64,000 nucleotides of DNA from an uncultured Lachnospiraceae bacterium. GTDB taxonomy: Bacteria; Bacillota; Clostridia; Lachnospirales; Lachnospiraceae. Shown here one piece after another: positions 33,511 to 41,752 of this stretch. The stretch's first letter is position 1; the number at the start of each line of letters is the position of its first letter. The translations under genes and the position numbers were made by a program. The notes under the pieces were generated by a model. It worked only from the letters and a program-made list of their open reading frames with translations. It did no database searches and was not told the origin of the DNA. The stretch covers positions 186,001-250,000 of the forward strand of contig CALWLY010000002.1 in NCBI GenBank assembly GCA_944381635.1, written 5' to 3'.

Positions 33511-35391
33511 TTATTTTTTCTTGATTTTCAGTGCTCTCATAGAGTTTAAGATTGCAATCACAGAGACGCCTACATCGGCAAAAACCGCTTCCCACATATT
33601 GGCAAGACCTACCGTCGCCAAAAGCAGCACAAGTATTTTGACGCCAAGTGCGAATACAATATTTTCCTTCACAATGGCAAGGGTTTTTCTCGCAATCTTA
33701 ACAACGAGAGAAATCTTGGAGGGGTCGTCATCCATAAGAACAATATCTGCCGCTTCAATAGCTGCATCCGATCCCATGCTTCCCATGGCAATGCCGATGT
33801 CTGCACGGGACAATACCGGTGCGTCGTTGATCCCGTCTCCCACAAAAGCAACCTTGGCGTTAGATTTTTCCAGCAGTTCTTCCACTTTTTCCACCTTGTC
33901 GCCCGGGAGCAGCTCCGCATATACTTCATCCAGTCCCAGTTCTCTGGCAACCGCTTCTCCAACTTCTTTTTTATCACCGGTAAGCATAACTGTTTTTGCG
34001 ACACCAATCTGTTTCAGTTCCCTGATGGCTTTCGCCGCCTGAGGTTTTACCGTATCTGAAATCAAAAGATAGCCTAAATATCTGCCCTCTTCTGCCAGAT
34101 AGACAACCGTCCCGATTCCCTGAGGTGTTTCTGTCGGAATCCGGTATTGTTTCATCAGTTTTTCATTCCCTGCAAGAATTTTCTTCCCGTTGATTTTTAC
34201 TTCAATGCCATGACCGGAAACTTCTTTTGTCTCTTCAATCTGTTCCGGAAGCTCTTCGCCCGGGAACTGTTCTTTCCAGGCGTCCTGAATGGACTTTGCG
34301 ATGGGATGGTCCGAATATTTCTCTGCTGCCGCTGCGAGCATAAGCAGATTTTCTTTTGTAACTCCGGAAACAGGCGCCACTTTCGTCACTCTGAAATTGC
34401 CCTGAGTCAGCGTTCCTGTCTTATCGAATACAATGGTTTCCATCTGGTCAAGAAGTTCCAGGTAGTTGCTTCCTTTTACCAATACCCCGTGAGAAGACGC
34501 CGCACCGATACCTCCGAAAAATCCCATGGGAACCGATATCACAAGGGCACAAGGGCAGGAAATAACGAGAAAGCTGCAGGCACGCCGAATTCCTTCCGAT
34601 ACAACTTCACCGGAAATAAGCGGATACAGAATCGCCAGGATTACAGCACATATAACAACAATGGGCGTATAGTAGCGGGCAAAACGAGTGATGAAATTTT
34701 CCACTCTCGCCTTCTTGCTGCTGGCATTTTCCACCAGCTCCAGAATTCTCGCCACCGTGGAATCGTCAAATTCTTTTGTAACCTGCACTCTCAAGAGGCC
34801 GCTGCCATTGACACAGCCGCTGATAATATCATCCCCCTCCGCAATTCTGCGGGGAACGGACTCTCCTGTCAAAGCCGACGTATCCACATAGGATTCTCCC
34901 GAAATAACAACACCGTCAAGCGGTATTCTTTCCCCTGCTTTTATGACGATGGTATCTCCTACGGCAACATCATCCGGATCTACCTGTTCCAACACGCCGT
35001 CTTTTTCGATATTGGCGTATTCCGGGCAAATGTTCATAAGGTCGCTGATGGACTGTCTGGAGCGATTGACTGCCACATTCTGGAACAGTTCTCCCACCTG
35101 GTAAAACAGCATAACCGCCACTGCTTCTGAATACTCTCCTACGCCAAAAGCGCCGAAGGTAGCGATACACATAAGAAAATTTTCATCAAAAACCTGCCCG
35201 TTTTTTATGTTCCGGGCTGCTTTGAATATAATGTCCCATCCAATCAGTATATAAGGAACCAGAAAAACCGCTGTAAGAAAAAGCCAGTTATCGCTGTCAG
35301 CCCATAAGGTATGGTTGAGGATTAGAAGAGGAAAATAAATAACCGCTGTGAGCAAAATGCGAAACAGCATTCGTTTTTGTTTTTTGTTCAT
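33511..35391 (-). CDS. Heavy-metal-translocating P1B-type ATPase (CadA/ZntA-like)
   Basis: 626 aa. About eight membrane helices, the actuator motif GESVP in SALTGESVPRRIAEGDD, the intramembrane metal motif CPC in FLVISCPCALVISVP, phosphorylation site DKTGTLTQG, the HP motif in KYSDHPIAKSI, and hinge GDGINDAPVLSRADIGIAMG. A CPC motif with Zn/Cd-type surroundings and an ArsR regulator carrying CVCD suggest export of Zn2+, Cd2+ or Pb2+. It has no N-terminal metal-binding domain; that domain is encoded as a separate 72-aa protein just upstream. It ends the three-gene operon. Confidence 0.94.
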   Translation of the reverse strand: MNKKQKRMLFRILLTAVIYFPLLILNHTLWADSDNWLFLTAVFLVPYILIGWDIIFKAARNIKNGQVFDENFLMCIATFGAFGVGEYSEAVAVMLFYQVGELFQNVAVNRSRQSISDLMNICPEYANIEKDGVLEQVDPDDVAVGDTIVIKAGERIPLDGVVISGESYVDTSALTGESVPRRIAEGDDIISGCVNGSGLLRVQVTKEFDDSTVARILELVENASSKKARVENFITRFARYYTPIVVICAVILAILYPLISGEVVSEGIRRACSFLVISCPCALVISVPMGFFGGIGAASSHGVLVKGSNYLELLDQMETIVFDKTGTLTQGNFRVTKVAPVSGVTKENLLMLAAAAEKYSDHPIAKSIQDAWKEQFPGEELPEQIEETKEVSGHGIEVKINGKKILAGNEKLMKQYRIPTETPQGIGTVVYLAEEGRYLGYLLISDTVKPQAAKAIRELKQIGVAKTVMLTGDKKEVGEAVARELGLDEVYAELLPGDKVEKVEELLEKSNAKVAFVGDGINDAPVLSRADIGIAMGSMGSDAAIEAADIVLMDDDPSKISLVVKIARKTLAIVKENIVFALGVKILVLLLATVGLANMWEAVFADVGVSVIAILNSMRALKIKKK

Positions 35392-35428
35392 AGTCTTTTC
35401 CTTTCCGCCGCAGGATAAATCAGAACTT

Positions 35429-35647
35429 TTACAGAAGAATCTGTGTATCGGGTTCTACTTTTTTGCAGGCCTTTACTACCTCTTTCATAATTTGATCAAA
35501 ACGGTCATCGTCCGCTTCAATGGTCATTTTCTGTGCCATAAAGCTTACATTGGCATCTGTCACGCCATCAATTTTCTTGATTGCTGCTTCCATTTTTGCT
35601 GCACAGTTCGCACAGTCCAGATCAACCATTTTAAATTTCTTCTTCAT
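35429..35647 (-). CDS. Stand-alone heavy-metal-associated (HMA) domain protein
   Basis: 72-aa ferredoxin-like metallochaperone fold. The metal motif is DCANCAAKMEAAIKK (CxxC with Asp before the first Cys, a pattern favouring Zn/Cd over Cu). The rest (IDGVTDANVSFMAQKMTIEADDDRFDQIMKEVVKACKKVEPD) completes the beta-alpha-beta-beta-alpha-beta fold. It is encoded 37 bp before the P-type ATPase, which lacks such a domain, so it probably delivers metal to the pump or regulates it. Strong GGAG site. Confidence 0.92.
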   Translation of the reverse strand: MKKKFKMVDLDCANCAAKMEAAIKKIDGVTDANVSFMAQKMTIEADDDRFDQIMKEVVKACKKVEPDTQILL

Positions 35648-35731
35648 AAAAATAATCTCCTTTTTCTTTTTTATTTCTTCGGATTTTTCACGCTGAGTTC
35701 TTTAAAAATCCGAATACCATTCCAAAGCCTC

Positions 35732-36091
35732 TTATTCTTCCACATGCTCCATTCCCTGGTTGATAATAGTTCTCACATGATCGTCTGCCAGAGAATAAAA
35801 GACCGATTTGCCTTCCCTTCTGCTCTTTACAAGCTTCGCCTGTTTCAGTATTTTCAGCTGATGGGAAATTGCCGACTGCTTCATATTCAAAAGCTGTGCC
35901 AGATCACACACGCACACCTCCGCTTCAAACAGAACATATAAAATACGAATGCGGGTGGAATCACCAAATATTTTAAACACTTCAGCCAGATCGTACAATT
36001 TGTTTTCATCCGGCATGTGCTTTAAAACTTCCTGGACTGCTTCCTCGTGAATTTGAAATACTTCGCAGCATTCCTGCTGTTTTTCTGCCAT
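35732..36091 (-). CDS. ArsR/SmtB-family metal-responsive repressor (CadC-like)
   Basis: 119-aa winged helix protein. The alpha-3 metal site motif is ELCVCDL-like, here EAEVCVCDLAQLLNMKQSAISHQLKILKQAKLVKSRREGKSVFYSLADDHV, with the recognition helix in SAISHQLKIL. N-terminal cysteines (ECCEVF) could complete a CadC-type alpha-3N site, and C-terminal His residues an alpha-5 site. It heads the efflux operon and should repress it until Cd, Pb or Zn binds. The ATG (MAEKQQ) has AGGAGAGG upstream. A perfect ArsR-type palindrome lies just before the gene. Confidence 0.93.
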   Translation of the reverse strand: MAEKQQECCEVFQIHEEAVQEVLKHMPDENKLYDLAEVFKIFGDSTRIRILYVLFEAEVCVCDLAQLLNMKQSAISHQLKILKQAKLVKSRREGKSVFYSLADDHVRTIINQGMEHVEE

Positions 36092-36111
36092 GAAACCCTC
36101 TCCTTTCTCTA

Positions 36112-36135
36112 ACATATGAATGTTTGTTCATATGT
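36112..36135. promoter_or_regulatory. ArsR/SmtB operator
   Basis: ACATATGAA-N6-TTCATATGT, a perfect 9-bp inverted repeat of the classic SmtB/CadC operator form, located just downstream of the -10 box of the operon. Confidence 0.88.
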
Positions 36136-36137
36136 CG

Positions 36138-36166
36138 ATATTATAATATATTCTTTCCTTTGTCAA
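36138..36166 (-). promoter_or_regulatory. Promoter of the metal efflux operon
   Basis: TTGACA with TAATAT at 17 bases (a better-matching TATAAT lies at 15 bases). The operator covers the start site region. Confidence 0.7.
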
Positions 36167-36235
36167 TGTACTTTTCAAAAGAAATAGAGTCAGATATAAT
36201 AAAAAATCGAAAAAAGATTACAGAAATAGAAAAAA

Positions 36236-36282
36236 GCATCGGTGTGCAGGGCAAAACGTATTTTCACTCTGCACATCGATGC
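36236..36282 (+). repeat. Dispersed hairpin element, copy 2
   Basis: GCATCGGTGTGCAG pairs with CTGCACATCGATGC (13 of 14), loop GGCAAAACGTATTTTCA. It resembles 12616-12660. It sits 17 bases before the start codon at 36300, so it lies in the 5' UTR. Confidence 0.6.
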
Positions 36283-36299
36283 CCCCGAAGGAGTAAACG

Positions 36300-37127
36300 A
36301 TGTCAAATATTATAGAAATTACAGATTTTCAGGCACCGGAACTTGATATTTACGCCCGCTTGACAGAGGGCGTGCTGCTCAACCGTCATGAACCTGAAAA
36401 AGGAATTTTTATCGCGGAAAGTCCGAAAGTGATTGAACGCGCTCTGGACGCCGGCTGCGTGCCTATATCCTTTCTGGTGGAGCGAAAGCATATAGAAGGA
36501 CAGGCAGCTCCCATTCTTCGGCGCTGTCCGGATATTCCGGTCTATACCGCCGAATTTCACGTACTGACCAATCTGACAGGCTTTGCTTTGACCCGCGGAA
36601 TGCTGTGTGCCATGCATCGCCCTAAACTGCCGTCTGTAAAAGAAATCTGCTCCGGTGCCAGAAGAATTGCCGTATTGGAAAATGTCATGAATCCCACTAA
36701 TGTGGGAGCCATCTTCCGCTCCGCTGCCGCTTTGAATATGGACGCTGTTTTACTGACTCCGGGATGCAGCAATCCTTTATACCGCCGAGCTATCAGAGTC
36801 AGCATGGGCACTGTTTTTCAAATACCCTGGACATTTTTTGACGACGATACCCCATGGCCAGGCGCAGGTGTTTCTCTTCTGCACGCTCTGGGATTTAAAA
36901 CCGCAGCCATGGCTTTAACCGATCATTCCATAGGAATTGACGATCCCCTTCTTGCCAAAGAGGACAGACTGGCAATCGTTCTGGGAACAGAAGGCGACGG
37001 ACTGTCTTGTGACACAATCGCAGACTGTCACTATACAGTCCGTATCCCCATGTCTCACGGCGTGGATTCTCTAAATGTTGCTGCGGCAAGCGCCGTCGCC
37101 TTCTGGCAGCTTGGACACAGAAAGTAA
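36300..37127 (+). CDS. TrmH/SpoU-family RNA 2'-O-methyltransferase
   Basis: 275 aa. An N-terminal substrate-binding L30e-like domain (1-105, with GIFIAESPKVIERALDAGCVPISFLVERKH) precedes the SPOUT knotted domain. Its three motifs are visible: VLENVMNPTNVGAIFRSAAALNMDAVLLTPGC (motif 1 with NxxNxGAIxR), LAIVLGTEGDGLS (motif 2) and VRIPMSHGVDSLNVAAASAVAFWQL (motif 3). It methylates ribose in rRNA or tRNA; the target nucleotide is not predictable. It is monocistronic, and its 5' UTR carries the dispersed hairpin. Confidence 0.93.
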   Translation: MSNIIEITDFQAPELDIYARLTEGVLLNRHEPEKGIFIAESPKVIERALDAGCVPISFLVERKHIEGQAAPILRRCPDIPVYTAEFHVLTNLTGFALTRGMLCAMHRPKLPSVKEICSGARRIAVLENVMNPTNVGAIFRSAAALNMDAVLLTPGCSNPLYRRAIRVSMGTVFQIPWTFFDDDTPWPGAGVSLLHALGFKTAAMALTDHSIGIDDPLLAKEDRLAIVLGTEGDGLSCDTIADCHYTVRIPMSHGVDSLNVAAASAVAFWQLGHRK

Positions 37128-37163
37128 AAGCAATACCCTACTTTCTGCAAAACCTGCAAAAAA

Positions 37164-38384
37164 TCAACGGGCTCGTCTGCGAAAAGCTCTGAATGTAAGA
37201 GGGATAAAAGCCGCACTGCATAAAAGCGCGGTAAAGGGCATGTAAAGGTACGGCGGTATCACAAAGCCAAAAATTTCATAGGGAATTTTGTTCGTAAATC
37301 CCCAAAACGGTATCATGCTGGCAGGAAGCAGGTTATACAGACGATACAGCAGTATTTCTTCCTCGCTTACATGAACCATCATGGGAAAAATCAGCAAAAC
37401 AGTCACCAGAATGATGACGCCAAAGGATGATTTCAGCTTTGCTGACAGAAACATCGTGACAGAGGTGGTCATCATACAGGCCGCAAAAACACAAATACTT
37501 TGAAAGAGCGCTGCCTGACCTATTGTGAGAGGCCAGATAACTGCCGGATGATACAGTTGTATCGCACAGTCTTTTCCGTCGGAGCCAAAAACCAACATGC
37601 TTTGAACGTAGGTCTGCAGCGTAAAAATCAGGCTGATAACAATAGAAAGGGAAAATCCCGCAAACAATTTTGCTTTGATCACTGTTCCCTTTCCATGCCT
37701 GGAAGTTAAAATCAGCTGATCGGCTCCGGAAGAATATTCTCCTGCAAAAAGCGGAGCGACGCAGACTGCCATACAGAATGCGGCGATAATACCGCTTGTA
37801 TACATAATGCTGAAAAAACGTCCGTATCCGTCTGTATAAGAAAAGATCCACGGTGTCTTGATCTGTGCGGTTTTGTCCAAAAGTTTTTCTTTGGCACTCT
37901 CACTTATCCGACTCTGTTCGATATCCTGTCTGATGTTTTCTCTCCACTGTTCATAATAATTTTCTGCCTGGGTTTTACTTAATTTTCCCATCTTCCCTGC
38001 ATCAAAAATATTTTCCTGCTGACTGTACACGGCCCTTGCCAGCCGATAAATTTCACTGTAAGCCCTGGCATTTTTCTGGTATTCTTCGGTGGCAAGATAG
38101 CTGGAACTGATTTCTGACGGTATCGTCCCATACGCTTCTGCCGCTTCCAAAAGCAATCTGTCATCCAGGACTTTTCCATTAAGTTTTCTGGCATATTCTC
38201 TGTCTTTTACCATTCCTTCATAACTTGTTTCAAATTGTTTTCCATCTATATAAACATATCCCATCAATGTGCCCAAATTGCTGAAAACGGAAGCTGCCAT
38301 TGCCAGGAACAACAGAATCATAACCGATTTTTTTGCCAGAATTTTGCGAAATTCAAATCCGCTCAATGTCCAAAAATTTTTCAT
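37164..38384 (-). CDS. ABC-2-type transporter permease
   Basis: 406 aa. First helix near residues 18-40 (KKSVMILLFLAMAASVFSNLGTL), then a roughly 150-residue extracytoplasmic loop rich in charged residues (about 45-195), and five further helices from IMYTSGIIAAFCMAVCVAPLF onward. This is the arrangement of ABC-2 exporters of the bacitracin, lantibiotic or Na+ type. It is the last gene of the sigma factor-membrane protein-ATPase-permease operon. The substrate is unknown; the contexts known for such sets are resistance to cell-envelope peptides or export of small hydrophobic compounds. Confidence 0.85.
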   Translation of the reverse strand: MKNFWTLSGFEFRKILAKKSVMILLFLAMAASVFSNLGTLMGYVYIDGKQFETSYEGMVKDREYARKLNGKVLDDRLLLEAAEAYGTIPSEISSSYLATEEYQKNARAYSEIYRLARAVYSQQENIFDAGKMGKLSKTQAENYYEQWRENIRQDIEQSRISESAKEKLLDKTAQIKTPWIFSYTDGYGRFFSIMYTSGIIAAFCMAVCVAPLFAGEYSSGADQLILTSRHGKGTVIKAKLFAGFSLSIVISLIFTLQTYVQSMLVFGSDGKDCAIQLYHPAVIWPLTIGQAALFQSICVFAACMMTTSVTMFLSAKLKSSFGVIILVTVLLIFPMMVHVSEEEILLYRLYNLLPASMIPFWGFTNKIPYEIFGFVIPPYLYMPFTALLCSAAFIPLTFRAFRRRAR

Positions 38385-38433
38385 ACTTTTTTCCCTTCCC
38401 TTCAGATATCACGTCAAAAAATTTTGTTTATCC

Positions 38434-39315
38434 TTACAGCATATCGGTATCCATAGGATTCGCACTGCTGAAATAATAAAGGTATAGATCTTCCAAAGTT
38501 CCTTTCACACATACCGCCTCCAGATGCGGCTTTCTGTCAGATACCACTCTCAGAAGCACTTTTTCCTCTTCTTTCCGGATATTGGTCACGGAATGACTGG
38601 CACAGATCTTCTCTGCCTCTGTCTCATCCGTTTGGCACTCCCAGACTTTTCCCGTCATTTCTCCGGCAAGTTCTTCCCTGTTTCCTTTGCAGATAAACCT
38701 GCCGTCTTTCATCACCAAAATCGTATCCGCAATCTGTTCCACATCCGAGACTATGTGCGTGGAAAGAAGAACGATTCTGTCATTTCCCAGCCTTGAAATC
38801 AGATTTCGAAAGCGAATTCTTTCTTTCGGATCCAGCCCTGCTGTAGGCTCATCCAAAATCAATACCTTTGGATCATTCAGCATCGCCTGTGCAATTCCAA
38901 GGCGCTGCTTCATGCCTCCGGAAAATGTTCTTATTTTCTGCCTGGCTTCTTTCTCCAGTGAAACCAGCGCAAGAAGCTCCTTAGTCCGCTCTCTGGCTTC
39001 TTTTTTTTCAAGTCCTTTCAGCGCAGCCAGATACAACATAAAATCTCTGGCCTTAAATTCCGGATAATAGCCAAAGGACTGGGGAAGATACCCCAATATA
39101 TTCCGATAATCCTCACTTTTTACATCAAAGCTATCATAGGCAATCGTCCCCTCTGTGGTATCCAGCACTCCTGCCAGCATACGCATCAGTGTTGTTTTTC
39201 CCGCTCCATTGGCCCCCAACAATCCGTACACTCCCTTTGTCATCTTCATCGACAGATTGTCGCAGACTGTTTTATCTCCATATTTTTTTGTTACTCCGCT
39301 AAATACAAGTTCCAT
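38434..39315 (-). CDS. ABC transporter ATP-binding protein
   Basis: 293 aa. Walker A GANGAGKTT (about residue 35), Q-loop in GYLPQSFGYYPEF, signature FSGGMKQRLGIAQ, Walker B VLILDEPTAGLDP and His switch LLSTHIVSDVE. A 75-residue C-terminal extension is typical of ABC-2 exporter ATPases. The start is the ATG at 39315 with GGAGG upstream; the longer ORF reads into the previous gene. Its first 25 bases overlap the end of the preceding membrane protein gene, which implies coupled translation. Confidence 0.93.
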   Translation of the reverse strand: MELVFSGVTKKYGDKTVCDNLSMKMTKGVYGLLGANGAGKTTLMRMLAGVLDTTEGTIAYDSFDVKSEDYRNILGYLPQSFGYYPEFKARDFMLYLAALKGLEKKEARERTKELLALVSLEKEARQKIRTFSGGMKQRLGIAQAMLNDPKVLILDEPTAGLDPKERIRFRNLISRLGNDRIVLLSTHIVSDVEQIADTILVMKDGRFICKGNREELAGEMTGKVWECQTDETEAEKICASHSVTNIRKEEEKVLLRVVSDRKPHLEAVCVKGTLEDLYLYYFSSANPMDTDML

Positions 39316-40031
39316 GACCGCGCCTCCATTTCTTTTTTCATACAGTGAAGTCTGTAAACGATAATTCCTGCACTGATTCCCACCGAAAACAGCCAGAAAA
39401 TCAGATAGTCCGGCTGATATACGCTGTGCTCCAGATAACGCAAAAGAGAGTTTGCAGCACTGACTCCGGCAGCTGTCACAGCGTATCCGTATCGTCCTTC
39501 TCTTCCGCGAACCCGTCCCGAAAGAATCAGACACAACGCACAAGTGAGCAAATATGGTGTCAGCAAATAAAGCCCTGTCCGAAAAAATCCGGCTGATAAA
39601 GTTTTTTCTGTCAGCACAAGGATTACTGTCAAAGTAATCAGGTTGCCGCTTCCGATAAAAAGAAGACGTGCAAAAATAACCTGATTAAGACTGTAACGGC
39701 AGCTAAGTTCCAGTTCCTGCATCCCCCACCAGCCGGATTTTATTGTTTCCGAAACTGCTGTCAGGGCAAGAAACGGAAGCATCGCCCCTATGATCCATAC
39801 CGATTCATAAGAGCAGGAACCCTCCGTCTGTTTCAGCAAAAACAGCAGGCTGTACATCACAAAAAGAAAAGATAAGATCCAGACCCGTTTGCGTATATAA
39901 TGAAGCTGAGACAACAAAAAGCCCCTGTAGTCTAACGTCGGCTGCCATATGTTTCTTAAAAAAGCTTCTTTTCCAGGAGATTTTGGCGGCTCAAAGGCCT
40001 CCCGGATACCATTTCTCAGTTTCCTTTTCAC
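39291..40031 (-). CDS. Polytopic membrane protein between sigma factor and ABC genes
   Basis: 246 aa with a soluble basic N-terminus (KRKLRNGIREAFEPPKSPGKEAFLRNIWQP) and about six transmembrane helices (from about residue 50). It starts at GTG with GGAGG 7 bases upstream. Position directly behind an ECF sigma gene, with a cytoplasmic N-terminal segment, is what an anti-sigma factor would show, but no zinc-binding HxxxCxxC motif is present. It could instead be a second permease subunit. I do not recognise a family. Confidence 0.75.
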   Translation of the reverse strand: MKRKLRNGIREAFEPPKSPGKEAFLRNIWQPTLDYRGFLLSQLHYIRKRVWILSFLFVMYSLLFLLKQTEGSCSYESVWIIGAMLPFLALTAVSETIKSGWWGMQELELSCRYSLNQVIFARLLFIGSGNLITLTVILVLTEKTLSAGFFRTGLYLLTPYLLTCALCLILSGRVRGREGRYGYAVTAAGVSAANSLLRYLEHSVYQPDYLIFWLFSVGISAGIIVYRLHCMKKEMEARSWNLYLAE

Positions 40032-40046
40032 AGAAAATCCTCCTTT

Positions 40047-40484
40047 CTACTGTTTTTTTAACTTACCAAGAGCTTCCTTTGTTTTTCGATACACTGCAAA
40101 TCGTGACTGATTGGTAAACTCAGCAATTTTTCCTACCGGCATATCATTGACATACCTGAAAAGCAGCAGTTCCTGCTCTTCTTCTTTCAGCATGGAAAGC
40201 GCCTGACGTACCGATAAATTCAGCTCCACATTTTCCATCGGGCTCTTTCCCGCCACTTCTTCCTCCAACGGCAGTTCTTTTCTCGTCCTCAAACTGTCTA
40301 TACAGAGATTTCTGGCTATCGTATACAGATATTCCATTTTCTTTCCGCATTCTCTATAAGAGTTCTGCTGTAAAAACTTCAGGAAGGTTTCCTGTGTCAA
40401 ATCTTCTGCAACAGAGGCATTTTTCACTTTGAAATAGCAATATCGGTATATTTTGTCGTACTGTTTTTCTATATCCTCCGCCAT
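40047..40484 (-). CDS. ECF-type RNA polymerase sigma factor
   Basis: 145 aa, only regions 2 and 4. Region 2 is IYRYCYFKVKNASVAEDLTQETFLKFLQ and its -10 recognition part YLYTIARNLCIDSLRTRKE. Region 4 is LSMLKEEEQELLLFRYVNDMPVGKIAEFTNQSRFAVYRKTKEALGKLKK, a helix-turn-helix for the -35 box. It starts with a strong AGGAGG site. It is the first gene of an operon with a membrane protein and an ABC exporter, so it probably directs transcription of its own operon on a membrane signal. The actual promoter could not be identified. Confidence 0.92.
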   Translation of the reverse strand: MAEDIEKQYDKIYRYCYFKVKNASVAEDLTQETFLKFLQQNSYRECGKKMEYLYTIARNLCIDSLRTRKELPLEEEVAGKSPMENVELNLSVRQALSMLKEEEQELLLFRYVNDMPVGKIAEFTNQSRFAVYRKTKEALGKLKKQ

Positions 40485-40535
40485 CTGAAAACCTCCTTTC
40501 TCTTGTTTAACGGGTCACGTACGGAAAATGTGCGC

Positions 40536-40600
40536 AAAAATGCCCCTTTCCAAGTGACAAGTTTTTTATTTTACCTGTCTGCTCAGAAAGGGGCAGTTTT
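40536..40600 (-). terminator. Hairpin terminator after the secreted protein gene
   Basis: TGCCCCTTTC/GAAAGGGGCA stem with a 35-base AT-rich loop and TTTTT on the minus strand. The sigma factor gene starts about 50 bases beyond it, so its promoter overlaps this stretch. Confidence 0.65.
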
Positions 40601-40619
40601 TAGATCAAGATTTTGATTC

Positions 40620-41441
40620 TTACAAGGTAATGTTATTATAAACGATTGCACAAGATACACTGGTTACTGCATCCATACCGTTGGAAGATACCGTAACGTT
40701 GTCAAGCTGAAGCAAGATTTGTTCCGGAAGCAGTGTGGCTGCATCGATATCCAGGATGATGGGAATCTGCTGGTTTTGAATTTCCACAGGAAGCCCTGTT
40801 CCTGCATACATGGAATTTACCAGATCAGCCGAAACAACAGCCTGAATTCTATAGTTATCGCCATTTACGGAAAGGACAGGCTGACTGATCATATCCGGCG
40901 TGATAAACACGGTTTCCGCTGTAGACCTTTCCACAGCGCTTGCAGGCGCCGTTTGTGTCTGCCACTCTCCATCAGGAAGCAGCCTGGAAGCCACGGTCAC
41001 AATTCCATCCTTTCTGGTTTCCAATGTCTCCAAACTGGTCCACATACCCAGACCGCCCATGGAAATTTTCAGATCCGCAACCTGTCTGATCTGATCCGGA
41101 CTATACTGCATATGAATGTTCACGTTCCCTGCAGCCGAAGGTATTCCCTCATCCTTGTATGCAACAGAAATATTTTCTGTCATAATCATGTCTACCGCAG
41201 TTGCCTGATTCAAATTTGCATTTACAGCAGCCAAAACGCTTTCGGCTGTAAGTGCAGGTGCTATTTCCTGTGCAGGCACCGCCTGTGTCACCGGCGCTTC
41301 CTCAGCTGCCAGCACCGACATTCCCGGAACCATCGCGGCAGCCGGAGTTAATGCCATAATTACTGCTGTCCCCATGGAAAACAGTCTCTTTTTCCACACA
41401 CGTTTTCCTGCCTTCTCACTGTTTTGAATTCTTTTCTTCAT
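40620..41441 (-). CDS. Secreted protein of unknown function
   Basis: 273 aa with a Sec signal peptide: basic KKRIQNSEKAGKRVWKKRLF, hydrophobic SMGTAVIMALTPAAAMVPGMSVLA, cleavage probably after LAA-EE. A short low-complexity Ala/Pro/Val stretch follows (APVTQAVPAQEIAPALTAE). The mature domain (about 65-273) is beta-rich and ends in repeated Thr/Val/Asn strands (LQLDNVTVSSNGMDAVTSVSCAIVYNNITL). The pattern recalls extracytoplasmic beta-cup proteins of the LolA/LppX type such as DUF6612, but this is only a resemblance. The ATG has GGGAGG. It stands alone, upstream of the sigma operon. Confidence 0.8.
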   Translation of the reverse strand: MKKRIQNSEKAGKRVWKKRLFSMGTAVIMALTPAAAMVPGMSVLAAEEAPVTQAVPAQEIAPALTAESVLAAVNANLNQATAVDMIMTENISVAYKDEGIPSAAGNVNIHMQYSPDQIRQVADLKISMGGLGMWTSLETLETRKDGIVTVASRLLPDGEWQTQTAPASAVERSTAETVFITPDMISQPVLSVNGDNYRIQAVVSADLVNSMYAGTGLPVEIQNQQIPIILDIDAATLLPEQILLQLDNVTVSSNGMDAVTSVSCAIVYNNITL

Positions 41442-41528
41442 GATAACCTCCCATTCCGCCAGATAATGGCTCTTATTCAGGGTGTGTATTCTAAAACAAA
41501 AAGCCTGAAAGCCGCGCATCTTCCTTTG

Positions 41529-41547
41529 CATTTCCTGTCAGGAAATG
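41529..41547. promoter_or_regulatory. 19-bp perfect palindrome upstream of the secreted protein gene
   Basis: CATTTCCTG-T-CAGGAAATG, 88 bases before the start codon. It has operator form; the regulator is unknown. The rest of 41442-41752 holds no gene I can support, and a second AT-rich inverted repeat (AATCGTAAAATT and complement, 41693-41724) follows rnfB. Confidence 0.5.
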
Positions 41548-41752
41548 TTCCTTGTCATACACCGGAACAAAGAGAAACTATCCCTGCTGCCAGTATACTT
41601 CTGTCAAAAGAAAGAATTTACAAACTTTCAGGCCACACCTTCTTTTCATTGCGGATGCAGAAACTATTCCACAGCCGCCGGTTACTGTTTACAATCGTAA
41701 AATTATAAATTAAATTTTACGATTCTGTGATACCTTTATTTTACTTGAAATT

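Noticed and set aside
36236-36282. Hairpin as a simple intrinsic terminator
   Set aside because: There is no T-run after it and it lies 17 bases before a start codon; its twin at 12.6 kb points to a repeat.
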